64,000 bases of DNA from Haemaphysalis longicornis (Eukaryota; Arthropoda; Arachnida; Ixodida; Ixodidae): assembly GCA_013339765.2 (NCBI GenBank), contig CM023457.1, positions 58,255,013-58,319,012 on the forward strand, read 5' to 3'. Of this stretch, positions 23,547 to 34,640 are shown one piece after another; the first letter of the stretch is position 1; each line of letters starts with the position of its first letter. The translations under genes were made by a program, and so were the position numbers. The notes beneath the pieces are model-generated. The model was given only the letters and a program-made list of their open reading frames with translations, searched no databases and had not been told where the DNA came from.

Positions 23547-24740
23547 TGCGTTACGAGCCACCACAGCCGTGATATTCGGTACGCGTTTGGAGAGGGGCGT
23601 CGCCGGTCATGCTTATCGCGTCTAATCAAGCCGGCTTTTCCCCTAGCCAAAGAATATTTACTGGAAGCACCTGAAACGCTTTCTCGATAACGCTATCGGA
23701 CGTAATGGAGGATGAAAGATGCTAGTAACTGAGTTCTCAAAAGGGGGGGGGGGGGGGGATGCACGCGGTAGAAAGTGTGTAGTATAGGTCTCTTCGTTCG
23801 ATGTTCGCCGAACGCCAGCAGTTCATGCTTTGCGTGCGTGCCATTCACGCAAGATTAGGGACACCTTATCGCAGCCCCAATTGTTCATGTATGGGCAGCT
23901 TTTAATCGTACGCACAAGGTCGCGTTTGCAGTGAATGGCCGTTCTGATTCCCCGTAAATCGACCGCATGACGCAACAGGTACTCGAATCACGAGTGGAAG
24001 ATCGGAGGCAGTTCTATTCATAGGATGCGGTGGGAGAGATGTTAATCATTCCAACAGTGGCGAAAACAAGGCCAAGCGGTAGATTGCGACTCTATACCTT
24101 GCTGCAGTGATTGCGAACTGGTGGGATTAACTAGGTGGGCGTGACCGTTAGACTATATGTCCCCGTACGTTTGCCTCGCCGAAACAAATACTTCGTACGC
24201 TTGTACTGTCATGCCTCGCAGGCGAAGAAGCTAGCTGCGTGATTGTTCTAAGTTGCTATTTAAAGTGCGCACCGCGCATGCGTTAGAGCGTCCCAGTTTC
24301 AACTGCGCCCGGTTAATCAGAGATGTGGCCGCGAAGCCTGCATTGTTTGGCGACTTGAAAAATGAGGCCTTGCGTTAACAGGTGCTCCATCTAGTGAACA
24401 AATGCTGCAAGCGTTAATCGCTAAGACGTAGTGTGCCTGTACGCACCAACGTACGTTAACGTCTGCGTATTGTCACGGGCGTTAATTAGATACCCTAATC
24501 ATAACCCTTTAAATGGCGTTGATTGTCGAGGTTGTTTGAGAGATTACTACACTTACCCCTTGAGCGTACTTTTGCGTGTACCTATATATACACGCAAAAG
24601 TGGCGGAAAAACCGACTTGTCGAGGTTGTTAGAGACATTTCACCTCTAATTGCGTTAGCCTACCTTAAATGTGCTCGTAAAACTCGCAGGAAAACCTACT
24701 CGCAAAGCGACAAGCAAAGAGCGCATTTGCGAGTGGCAAA
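23547..24740. other. No supported gene; palindrome at 24.57 kb
   Basis: A poly-G run lies at 23744-23758. ACTTTTGCGTGTA and TACACGCAAAAGT form a perfect hairpin around 24568-24602. It sits between two near-copies of TTGTCGAGGTTGTTNGAGA (24524 and 24618). Nothing coding was recognised. Confidence 0.4.
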
Positions 24741-24741
24741 G

Positions 24742-25255
24742 TTTAAAGAAGCCAAGAAGAGAAAATACAACTTTGCTTAATTTGAAAGAACTAGGATTCA
24801 GTATCTCACTCAGCTCCATTACAGCCACAAAAGATGTTTTTAACGAAAAAAAAGCTAGAAGTATTAAAAAACTTTCAAATTTAGCGCCACAGTGACGTGT
24901 TGTGAGCAAGAATGACGTCATTCGGGCCAACAATAAAACATAATTTTCAGTGCGTTAACTGCACGTTAGCATTCAAGTGATGCGGTCAAATGGAACTAGC
25001 GGCCCCATTACAGACGTCGAGTCGTGTGTCGTCGCGACAGGTCAGTTAGCGGCCGCCAATCGCACAAACAAGGTTCCGTGACGTCATAGAAAAGTTGCGG
25101 GAAATTGGCTAGGGGGTCGCGACTGCTTCACACGTTTTCTTTAATATATCCGTTATTTGTTCGAAGATTGCGATGATATTGGTCTCATTGTTATCAGGAC
25201 TAAGCAGTCTTTCTAATAAACCCAACTTGTATTTTGTCTTCATGGCTCCTTTAAA
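24742..25255 (+). mobile_element. TTTAAAG-TIR element, copy 1 (514 bp)
   Basis: The left end TTTAAAGAAGCCAAGAAGAG and the right end TCTTCATGGCTCCTTTAAA are imperfect inverted repeats that extend into (G/C)AAAATACAA. The interior holds two TGACGTCA palindromes, AACAATAAAACATAATTTTC and ACAAACAAGGTTCCGTGACG. Related copies lie at 26430 (same orientation) and 29421 (inverted). The flanks read TTTAAA, so a TTAA or TA target is possible. It has no transposase. Confidence 0.75.
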
Positions 25256-25572
25256 CAGAGGTCATCGCTTTAAGTGACGGTCAGACGTCGAAATACAAGG
25301 AAGAGCATGAAACCCCAACTGCCCCTTTGCTGCAGAACAATCTACACAGAGTCGTGGCGGGAACTTTGAATTTATTTGCGCTATTACACAAACTGTAACC
25401 ATGGCTGTCACTTTTTCTGACAGGTTAGATCTGACTTGTTAAACGCATCTCAAAGTGTATTCATACATCGGTGGCTGTTTTGAACTGTACTTACTGTACT
25501 TCTCACAGCATGGCCGATTTTCACCGAGAAAAAAAAATTGCGCCTCGTCTAAACCACTGCGACCTTGTTAAC

Positions 25573-25730
25573 TGACTGGTACTATTACGATTGACTGCAT
25601 TTGGATGTGAACTTGCAGTGGCCATGAAGGCACAACACAGTTTTGTTCAGTTGGAAACAGCTATCCTTTGGTAACTCACCCAGTACTATTGCAGCCACGA
25701 AAAACATTTTTTTTTGTAATTGAAAGAAAA
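25573..25730 (+). mobile_element. Diverged relic of the TTTAAAG-TIR family
   Basis: GGCCATGAAGGCACAACACA, GTTTTGTTCAGTTGGAAACA, TAACTCACCCAGTACTATTG and CAGCCACGAAAAACAT follow the order of the left half of copy 1 with many substitutions. Only one end is visible. Confidence 0.45.
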
Positions 25731-25794
25731 CGAAATAAATAATAAATACCCAGTCTACAATCAGAACAGGAATACAGCAAAAACCTAACAAGAA

Positions 25795-26125
25795 TTCCTG
25801 TCGTACGACAAAAAACTTTGTTGTGACAACAGAAGTCCCGTTGTTTCGTCAAAGCCATCTGTTGTTACGACACACATTTCTGTCGTAACAAAGTCAATTT
25901 TCTCAACGACAAACGTTTCTTTCGTCACAACAGATCTGTCATTTACTCTACTCTTCACAATGGGCAATAACATTCAAACCATGTGCAACTACCGATGGAA
26001 CATCAGGATCACGACAGGACCGGAATTCGGCATGACGGAACATCAATATCAGGACAGGAATACGACACACGACAGAACATCAGAATCACGACATGACAGG
26101 AATACGATAAGACGACAGTACGACA
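25795..26125. repeat. Dyad minisatellite built on CGACAGGAA / TTCCTGTCG
   Basis: The right part has three units starting AACATCA at 25999, 26039 and 26076, each with (A/G)GGACAGGAATACGACA or a variant, period 37-40 bp. The left part (25795-25935) carries the complementary words TTCCTGTCGTACGACA, TTTCTGTCGTAACAA and TTTCGTCACAACAG. The two halves are loosely inverted. No open frame follows the periodicity. Confidence 0.6.
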
Positions 26126-26429
26126 CGCGAAAATATGACAAACTACAGAATGGAATGGAATGGATGACTTTATCATAGGAGGAGGCCAATAGGCCCTGTT
26201 GGGGGACATGGGAAAAAGGGTAGGGGAAGATGGTTCACATAAATTCTTCACTGCACTGTGAGGGTTCACTTAGCACGGTATGCACATTGGAAGTTGTGGC
26301 GAGTAGACGCTAGTGGCGAGGACACTCTAATACGACCATGATCGGGGTGGGCAATAGGAGCTGTTCAGGAGCCCCAAAGGGTGTTTTTGGGGGGCCATGG
26401 ATGAACGATACGCCATATTTTTTGTCCTC

Positions 26430-26793
26430 TTTTTTCGACTGGGTAACGTTCAAATTCAGCGCTACAGGGACGCAATAGAGGCTACCACTAAAAACGCAGT
26501 TATCAGTGTATTAATTGCACACTAGCATTCAAGCGATATGATCAAACGGAACCGCAGGCCCCTCAACAATCTCATAGCCATTTTTTTTTGGCCGTGGCTC
26601 AAGTGGGCAGCCGCCATTTGCACAAACAAGTTTCGGTGACGTCATAGAAAAATGGGGACTCGGCACCGTTTCACCACTTTTTCGTACATCTCCATTAGTT
26701 GTTTGAAGTTTGCGATGAAATTCGTATCATTGTTATGGGGACAAAGCGGTGTTTAATGCGACTAACTTCTATTCTGTCTTCATGGCTATTCAA
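26430..26793 (+). mobile_element. TTTAAAG-TIR element, copy 2, left end lost
   Basis: TTCAAATTCAGCGCTACAGG, CTAGCATTCAAGCGATATGA, ACAAACAAGTTTCGGTGACG and TGTCTTCATGGCTATTCAA follow copy 1 in order and orientation. The left inverted repeat is not recognisable and the right end is mutated. One TGACGTCA remains. Confidence 0.65.
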
Positions 26794-26794
26794 C

Positions 26795-27396
26795 TGCTTA
26801 ACTATGTACGAACGCGGACCCTCAACCAAAATGCAGAATGGACTACCATTTTATAGAGAGCAGGTGGTCTAATACGGCTGTCACGCGGCAGATCTAATGA
26901 CATCTAAAGCAAATGTCATTTACTATAAACATCATTAGTTCGGCATTAAACGAGAATACCGAATAACAATCGAGGTAAATTGCATTTAGCGGCTAAATGA
27001 GGTTTGGCAGCTCATTCAGTGGCCAAATGAGTAGCCTCGACAACAGTGGCGCGTCACTAGACAAGAAAGTTCAGTAATAACATAAACAATACTGTTTATG
27101 AAAACTGTCAGTAAACTTAAATTTTCTCCTTTATGTTGTGTTCCAAATAAAAAAAGAGCACACAAGTACTAACAAAAAAATTTTCGTCCCCAATGCGGGC
27201 GCTAGTAGCCCCTGATACGGATTTCTTGCGGACTTGTCTCGGCTTGTGATGTGTACAATTATCTAAATTAAAACGCTGATTTTCTTCTTCCTAATTAAAA
27301 AAAACGAACTTTTTGTTTTGTTTTAAATGACTACTATGTATAAAGACATTCTAGACGCACTTGAACTATATCTTTGCAATTTTGCTAGCTTGCTAA
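26795..27396. other. No supported gene
   Basis: AT-rich sequence with homopolymers; no motif recognised. Confidence 0.4.
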
Positions 27397-27398
27397 TA

Positions 27399-28907
27399 CA
27401 GTCGAGCCCCCATATAACGGCCCCACTTAAAACGAACTTTCGCTTATAACGAACAAAACCCGCGTGACCGTCAAAATATACGTTATTTCAATGGCATAGA
27501 ATCCCACGTACAACTAACGTCTTTGAGCCCTGCCGATCGGTTACAGCGAACGGCCGGCGCCGCGATGTCGGTTCAAATGACGGCCTCTGCCCAGCTCGGC
27601 CGGCACAAGTCGCTTTCCCGAACATCCTCGCGGGCAAGCCGGGTGAACGGAGAAGTTATTTCAAGCTATGCGAGAGCGTGACGTCTATAACGCGGATGAA
27701 ACTGCGTTATTTTACCAGATGTTGCCGGATAAAACACACGCCGTGAAAGGCGTTACATGCACTTGCGGGAGGCATAGCTACGCGCGCGTCACAGCACTTC
27801 TGGCACTAACATGGATGGCAGCCACGGGTGCGTGCCCTTCGTCATCGGAAAAAACTCCCACCTCCCCTCGCGGGAACCCCTGTGTAGATGCGACGCATAG
27901 GGGGTTCACGTTGCAGCGTTGGAGAGCGGAGGAACGGCGCTGGAACGATGGAGAGGGAGCGGGCGCAGGCACCGCGTTTTATAGCGCGCATAACGGTGAG
28001 GGGACGCGCCGGCGCCAGTGCGTCTGCCGCGGCTATGACGCAAAACAATCCAACACAATTCACTTTAATCCAATCCAATCCAATTCAATCCAAGTCAAGC
28101 CAATCCAATCCATCCCATCCCATCCTATCCTAATCCAAGCCAATCCAAGCCAAGCCAAGCCAAGCCAATCCATTCGAATTCAATCCAATGCCCCTCGCGA
28201 GAGAGTGTTCGCTATCGGAGAGGAGAGGGGGTGAGCGGCGGAGAGCGCAGCTCACGCGGCGAGGACAATGGGGGAGGGGCGGACGCCGACAACAACGCCG
28301 ACGCCGGATGCAGGGACAAGGCGAGTGAATGAGATGCAGTCGCATCTAAAATCGAAGAAGCCGCGTTGCTTTAGGAGCTATGTGCCCGTGCGCTACAGGC
28401 ACAACCACTGGGCACATCTATTCGCCCAGTGGCTGAGCGAGTTTGACCGTGACATGCAGAGGAAAGGCAGGCGCGGGGCCGGGACCTCGGCTGGGACGAT
28501 TTCGTTTGTGCCGATAAAGATGCTGACACTGCGGAAGTGTGCACGGACGAGGGTATCGTTAATGAAGTGCGGGGCAAGAGCGATGCGGAGTAATCGGACG
28601 CGGATGACGACTAAACTTCTGAGCCTGCGCCAATAAGCGCGCCTGTTGCAATGGGCTACTTAGACCTTAAACAACTTGTTTACGCCAAGGGCCTCGGCGA
28701 AGAGCATGCGGCTGCTCTAAGTAAACTGGAGACCACCCTCATCAAGTTTGCACTGCAGAAACAGACAGCCATCACGGACTTCCTCGCGAAAAAATAAATT
28801 GTGTTTTGACTTCTGATTTTTTTACTGGGGTCCATTTACTACGAACTTCGGGATATAACGAACGGAGGCCGCGTGACGCTCAAGTTCTTTGTAAGCGGGC
28901 TCGACTG
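27399..28907 (+). pseudogene. Pogo/Tigger-like DNA transposon, internally deleted and interrupted
   Basis: The ends CAGTCGAGCCCCCATATAAC and (right, reversed) CAGTCGAGCCCGCTTACAAA are terminal inverted repeats flanked by TA (27397-27398 and 28908-28909), as expected for Tc1/mariner-pogo insertions. At 27668 the frame gives MRERDVYNADETALFYQMLP; NADET holds the first catalytic Asp of pogo DDE enzymes. A frameshifted scrap follows, then an insertion (about 27870-28345), then KKPRCFRSYVPVRYRHNHWA and LSEFDRDM in another frame. The remainder jumps to the C-terminal tail (28495-28797) ending QTAITDFLAKK, with two in-frame stops. The DNA-binding N-terminus and the region with the second and third acidic residues are gone, so it cannot be active. 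Confidence 0.85.
27870..28345 (+). mobile_element. Pentamer-core element nested in the Tigger relic
   Basis: GCGCCGGCGCCAGTGCGTC, GCCGCGGCTATGACGCAAAA and CACTTTAATCCAATCC match, sense, the GC-rich block and pentamer start of the minus-oriented copy at 11978-12437. A CCAATCC/CCAAGC array follows to about 28195, then AATGCCCCTCGCG. The outer boundaries are estimated from where transposase similarity stops and restarts; no clear target duplication or A/B box was found. Confidence 0.55.
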
Positions 28908-28909
28908 TA

Positions 28910-29420
28910 GTCACCGCTATCACTATGAAATGACAGTTGTATCGCCGTGTAGACCCACACAGCCAAACCGAATGTCATTAGCAGCTAATGTCCTTCACTT
29001 TGAATGACATTATATTTGCCACTTGACAAGGGTATAAGGCTACTTTACACGCGCTCTCAGGCACAACACTTGCACAAGTGCTTGTCCCCGCGTCGCGGCG
29101 AGTTCAGCGACATCCCTGCAGAATGCTGAGCGAGACTCGCGTCGTCCTCTCCGGCCCCGCCCGACTGCGCCGAAACGTCCTCGACAAGGTCTCCGCCACG
29201 TTGGAAGCGCATGCACGCGCAGCGAATGCAAAGCATTTGCACCGCGTTCCACGCCGGCTCTATCGGGAGGATCTGCTTCCAAGGAAAAAAAAGAACGAAA
29301 AAAAAAAAAAAAGGACAACGAAAGGAACTCAGCCGGCCGGTTTCTGAGCATTACGCGCCGAACGCGAACGGGATACGGCTACCCGCGCACCCAACAAGCT
29401 AAAATGTCGGCTTCGTCGCA
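28910..29420. other. No supported gene
   Basis: A GC-rich part (29040-29270) has overlapping frames on both strands, none with a domain. A-rich runs lie at 29284-29312. Confidence 0.35.
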
Positions 29421-29803
29421 TTTAAAGGGACTTTGAAGACAAAATACAAAAGTACTGCTTTGTCTCCCGATAACAGCGATTACCCTATTTGTCGCACAGT
29501 TCGAACAAAATAAACGAGATGTTGAAGAAAACTTATCAAAGCGCTGGAGTCTCCCCAGCCACTGTGTGGTGATTTCTTGAGGGTTCGTTAACGCACTGAA
29601 AATTATGTTTTATTGTTGGCCCGTATGACGTCATTCTTGCTCATAACACGTCACCGTGTCGCGAAATTTTAGTTTTTAAATACTTCTTGCTTCTTTTCCG
29701 TTAAAAAAACATCTTTTGTGGCTGTAATGGAGCTGAGTGAGATACTGAATCCTAGTTCTTTCAAATTAAACGAAGTTGTATTTTCTCTTCATGGCTCCTT
29801 TAA
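29421..29803 (-). mobile_element. TTTAAAG-TIR element, copy 3 (383 bp)
   Basis: Starts TTTAAAGGGACTTTGAAGAC and ends CTCTTCATGGCTCCTTTAA. Its right 220 bp are a close reverse complement of 24742-24955: AACATCTTTTGTGGCTGTAA, TGGAGCTGAGTGAGATACTG and GACGTCATTCTTGCTCA all recur. It is shorter than copy 1 through an internal deletion. Confidence 0.75.
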
Positions 29804-30229
29804 CAACGTGTGGGTTCGAGCTAGTTGGTATTGCATGATAAGGCTTTCAAGCGCCAAATATATAGACAAGGGACGTACAAGGGACGTCATAGAGACGTGC
29901 GAAATGTCTCAATGATGTCACCAAGTCTGATCTGTTCTATCTGACCGCGCAAACAAGACCTTGTCTCCTCTTTCTCTTTTTTTTTTTTCATTTGTCAATC
30001 AGTGTTCTTGCTCCGATGCTGCCTGTCAGCATGGATTTTAGAGCTAGTCAAGTTGCCTACCCGCAACTTGTTCCCCTAAATACCCTCCTTAAAATTGCAC
30101 TTCTTTTATGGAAATAGTCAGTTAATATCAGATACATGACTGGGTGATTGTAGTGGCGCCTCTAGTAGCGCATGATCGTATCAATATAATGCTAACGCGC
30201 ATTTAACCCATTGACAACTATGCTTGCAG
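29804..30229. other. No supported gene
   Basis: Short frames only; nothing recognised. Confidence 0.4.
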
Positions 30230-30440
30230 TGGTGGTCCATATTAAATCGCTCACGCCCCCATCGCGTCACCGTGACGCGAAGTTTGTTTTTCGATATTTC
30301 TTGGGTTCTTTTTTTTTTTTTTTCGGTTTAAAAACGTCTTTTGTGGGTTGTAATGGGGCAGAGTGCGTGACCATAGGCGAGTGCGTTGATATGAATGAAA
30401 CTTCATTTTGTTTTCGTGGGTCGTGTGCTTTACTACACGC
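30230..30440 (-). mobile_element. Diverged relic of the TTTAAAG-TIR family
   Basis: GTCACCGTGACGCGAA, AAAACGTCTTTTGTGGGTTG, TAATGGGGCAGAGTG and TTCATTTTGTTTTCGTGG track 29640-29795 with many changes. The end motif is lost. Confidence 0.5.
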
Positions 30441-30660
30441 TGCGGTTTGCCATTGTCGCCAGTTAGGCTCTCGTTCTGAATGCGCTGTTGCGAGCACCTC
30501 TCGGCAGAAGAGCGTTCGGCAAGTTTTTGTGCATGCGTGCGCAGGTTTCGAGGCATTGCTGCAGGACAGTCGTCGAAGTCGCGAGTGCGAAACCAGTAGA
30601 GATTCGGGGTGAAATCGAGGGTTGGACGGAAAGCCGTCTGGTCAGGAAAACACATGACAA

Positions 30661-30845
30661 TAAAAACTGGCACCGACCAAGAATGTTTGAAATCCAGAAA
30701 AGACGTTTCGGCTCCCGTACGGCTGCCTTGTTCACAACAAGGCACCCGCACAACAAGTCACCCTTGTTCACAACAAGGCACCCGTACGGGAGCCGAAACG
30801 TCTTTTTTTGGATTTCAAACATTCTTGGTCGGTGCCAGTTTTTAC
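30661..30845. repeat. Strong inverted repeat with GCCGAAACGTC arms (possible Penelope-like terminus)
   Basis: The left arm AAAAACTGGCACCGACCAAG through GACGTTTCGGCTCCCGTACG is repeated in inverse at 30783-30845 with almost no mismatches, arms about 62 bp. The 60-bp centre contains TTGTTCACAACAAGGCACCC twice, itself palindromic. AGAGATTCGGGGT flanks the region at about 30598 and 30850. GCCGAAACGTC is the downstream strand of hammerhead-ribozyme-like termini in Penelope-like elements, but the matching CTGATGA strand is not visible, so that assignment is inference. Confidence 0.7.
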
Positions 30846-30864
30846 TGACAGAGATTCGGGGTCT

Positions 30865-32392
30865 ATAAATGTATCCAAGCTGAAACGCGTCCATACGTTG
30901 GTTCGTCACATTATTGCGATCTTAAAAAAAGCCTGGCATTTGGATGACTGTCGTTTGACTTGAGGGACAGTTTTCCCTTTCTTCGTTTTTTGTCGCTTTT
31001 TTTTTTTCCACGCGCGCACTCAGGCGCGTGAAATTATTTGACAGGTACGCCAGCAATGTTTCTCCCGCATCAAAACAAACCAGCATGACAGTGTTCGTTC
31101 ACCACACCCTGCTCTTTCTATTTCTCTCTCCACAGTGGGAAGCACTGTCGTTTTTTCTTGCCGCCTCTGTACACAAACACGGTGTTTTCCAGCTCTCATT
31201 GGCACTAAAGTGTTCGTCCAGGCACTCGACAACCCTTCCGTCAGGGAATCACATTTTCCCCGGTCGTTCCGGCGACCTCGGCTCGCCGGACAACCGGCAC
31301 AATCGTTTTTCGTCTCGTTTCCGCCTTCTGCGGGACGGCACGGGGAATCCCCGCGAACGTTATCTCCCAGGCCTCTTGTCAGCTCCCAGACGCAAGCGGC
31401 ATATTCCCGGCGCGTCCACGTCCTGGTTACGACACCCCGAACACAAACCACCGCACACTATAGCGCGGCGAACGAAAGCTCCAGAGCAGCTCTACAGATT
31501 ATTGTCCGTGGCGCGACGTCCGGGCGCCGTAGGGACTCTCGAGCCGGAGATCCGCGCCGTATTCTAATCGCAAAGACCGTGGGAGCTTTCTAAACTGGCC
31601 AGTGGTTGTCGAGGCAAGAGAATACCCAGTGGTCATGGCCATGCCGGGTGGAGTTGGTGAGGCCTGGGGATATATATAAACATACATATAAATATATAAG
31701 CTTCGAGTGAAAAATAACTCGTTCCGAGCCGCCAGCCTTCGCGAAACATCTTCTCAAAGGGAAGGAATTCGCGGGCGGGGTATATTAAATGCGGTTCTTA
31801 ATTACCAGTTTTGTCCGGGAGCTAATAACTTGAGGCTTTAAATTTCCACCTTCTAATCTGCTGACTACGACGTTCCGAAGTTCAAGGACCGCAACCGAGA
31901 AGGCAATGAGGGCCGGAATGCTTAAAGCTCTGAGGCAAGGCTCCGTGAGGGAGTTTGCCTCGCAATGCCTGGACAATGTGCAATTGCATGATCACATCGT
32001 CATCTCGGCGTTCGGAGATTGTTTAGAAAAGTTTGCTCGTGTCCTCTCTCGCTGCTGCAATGTAACCGCAAGAAGGATGCTCCAACTATGACGCCCTTGA
32101 ATCTCGGTAAATTAGAGTCCCGGCACACGAGGCGTGACTTTTTGTCGATATTTAAATGCATCCATTTCTAATATCATCTACTCAGAAGGCTCTGTTCGGC
32201 TTCGGGCGTCGATGCAGGCACTCTATCCCGCAAATTTTTTCTTTAACTCAGCAACTTGTGCAGCAATACAATTTGTAATGTGTTGTGGGCGTGTTTGTTT
32301 GCGTGTGCGTGTGCGTGTTTCGTGATTTCTGTCAGGTTCACTGTGCTACGACACCTTTCATATGCTCCGATCGATCGATTGATCGATCTATC
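30865..32392. other. No supported gene; splice-acceptor-like site at 31.13 kb
   Basis: Frames of 143-179 codons at 31020-31593 overlap on both strands and lack domains. CTATTTCTCTCTCCACAG at about 31119-31136 is a good 3' splice-site match but no matching exon can be defended. Confidence 0.35.
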
Positions 32393-32683
<291 letters not shown>

Positions 32684-32765
32684 ATGTTTAGAATTTGTGT
32701 GGATGCACGCAGGGGCGCAAAATCCTTCAGGAACACTGGTTTTCCACATGCTTCAGTGCGGCAAT

Positions 32766-32945
32766 ACGTGGAGGGCTCCGGATTAATTCTGGCTACCTAG
32801 GGATCTTTAACGTGCACCGAAATATCGGCACACGGCCGGTTTCGCTTTTCGCCTCCATCCGAAAAGCAGCCACTGCGGACGGCACCGAGTCCGCGACCTT
32901 GGAATCGGCAGCGCAGCGCCTTAGCCACTGAGCCACCGCGGCGGG
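32766..32945 (-). mobile_element. Ruka-type SINE, near-complete head, tail lost
   Basis: The body begins ACGTGGAGGGCTCCGG. The head reaches the 5' end: CTTAGCCACTGAGCCACCGC followed by GGCGGG, the antisense of the A-box region. The B box has been mutated (GGACTCGGTGCC on the minus strand). No AATC tail is present. Confidence 0.85.
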
Positions 32946-33737
32946 TTGTCCTTCACAAGCATCTTCGCCCTTCTTGCCGAATCTTTGATGCCACCATGGC
33001 GGTCGACTGCCTCTCCCCACGTGACATTGCGCCATGCGCGACACCGGTTCACGTGTCCTGCCGTTTGGTCGTCTCGCTCCTCGAGTTCGCGTGGACCCGA
33101 GCAGAAAAGCAACTCTTAAGCGGAGTACTTTAGCCTAAAATGCTGGTTTTCAGCCTACGCGTTTGAGATGCAGATTAAAAGATAGCCGAGTGTCGCGAAG
33201 ATGGAAAACCGCATTTAAATAAGGGTTGTCGTGCGGCGAAACAAACACCTGGCTTGGTTAGGCGTGACGCCTTGGCTCAGAGTCGCTTTGGCCACCTGGG
33301 GTCGCCAAGCGCAGGTGCTTCACGCAAGCGTGCATGCTTTCATTTCCTGCGTTCGGTATAAATCATTGCGCGAGGATTGAGCAATGAATGCGTGGATATC
33401 GGTAGATACGTTCTGACCAGAATGCAAGATGAATTTCAAAAGGTGTCGTTTCTCGTTATAGTCGTTCTTTGTAGCAGACAATACAATTTACGCTTGCATA
33501 GTTTGCGTGTACGCCTGAAACCGAAGTGTGGTTTGCGACAATCGGCAACACTAGGCAACGCTCCCCCCCCCCCCCCCCCCTCCCCCCCCCCCCAAAAAAA
33601 AATATTGTGAGGCTTGCACTAAGTCGCACAAGGCTTAAACCATAGCGAAGCTGGGGGATTTTTTTCTATGTGAGCACTGAAGGACGCACCAGCTGACTAC
33701 CACGAAGCTCTGATACAGGCCTTATCTGTTCGTTTCC
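32946..33737. other. No supported gene; long poly-C tracts
   Basis: Interrupted poly-C runs lie at 33565-33591 followed by A residues. The rest shows no recognisable feature. Confidence 0.4.
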
Positions 33738-33739
33738 TA

Positions 33740-33898
33740 GGCCGCGGCTGCCGCTTTTCTGGCGGAGGCGAAAATCAAAAACGCCCGTGTGTTCGAGGTT
33801 TCGGCGCACGTTACAGATCCCCAGGTGGTCAAAATTAATCCGGAGCCCTCCACTACGGCGCGCCTCATCGCCTGCGTTGCATCGGCGCGTTAAGCCCT

Positions 33899-33938
<40 letters not shown>

Positions 33939-33939
33939 G

Positions 33940-34001
<62 letters not shown>
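33740..34001 (+). mobile_element. Ruka-type SINE, 5'-truncated, (AATC)n tail
   Basis: Starts at GGCCGCGGCTGCCGCTTTTC, keeps the body (CCCAGGTGGTCAAAATTAAT, GGAGCCCTCCACTACGG) and ends in about 100 bp of AATC repeats with one AAGTC interruption. The A and B boxes are missing. A target duplication is not clear. Confidence 0.85.
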
Positions 34002-34640
34002 CTTATACCTGCACCCCACTCCAGCGCAAGCACACATGGGACACGTGAATTCGCACGTCACAGAACCGCGTAATACTCGAGGTTGCACTTATAAACGGCG
34101 AGCTACAGTACAAGAGGAACATCGCCAGAAACAGCTGCACGTGCCAATTGTCGCGGCTATACGGCGCGCGATAACGCCCGCTTCTCTTCTGCGCAATATC
34201 TTATCGAAGGCAGAAAGAACGATCGTTATGTGGGCGTACGCCTTCTGAATGCTGTTATCTTATCACTGAGTAACGCGCTCTCTTTCTCGAGAACAGCATT
34301 GCCGGCGCGAATTTTTCGAAGTCCAAGCATTAATTCCGAAACAAAAGCGAAACAAAATAAGGCCAACTACGTTGCTTCCCTTCAATTCGCGCGGAGTGTA
34401 TCACAGAGGAAGGCGAGGTGTTTGAGTATACTGCAATCGTTTACCTGAGTACTTTAATGGACCGTTTCTTAGTTTTTTATCTGCGCATGCGTGTGGGGGC
34501 GCTGCCATTATCTACTTTTGGATGTTCGCTCTAATCTGAGTCGCCGCTGATGACGGATGTGGTGGACACGCCAGGCTCAAAGAAAGGCACATTTCTTCGC
34601 TACCCATCTATCAGGGAGCGGAATGCATCGGTCATGATTT
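34002..34640. other. No supported gene
   Basis: Short chance frames; no motif. Confidence 0.4.

Noticed and set aside
31020..31593. Coding exon after a strong 3' splice-site match
   Set aside because: Open frames conflict on both strands and no donor or domain supports an exon.
33900..34001. CRISPR-like regular array
   Set aside because: It is a pure tetranucleotide SINE tail with no spacers. The genome is eukaryotic.
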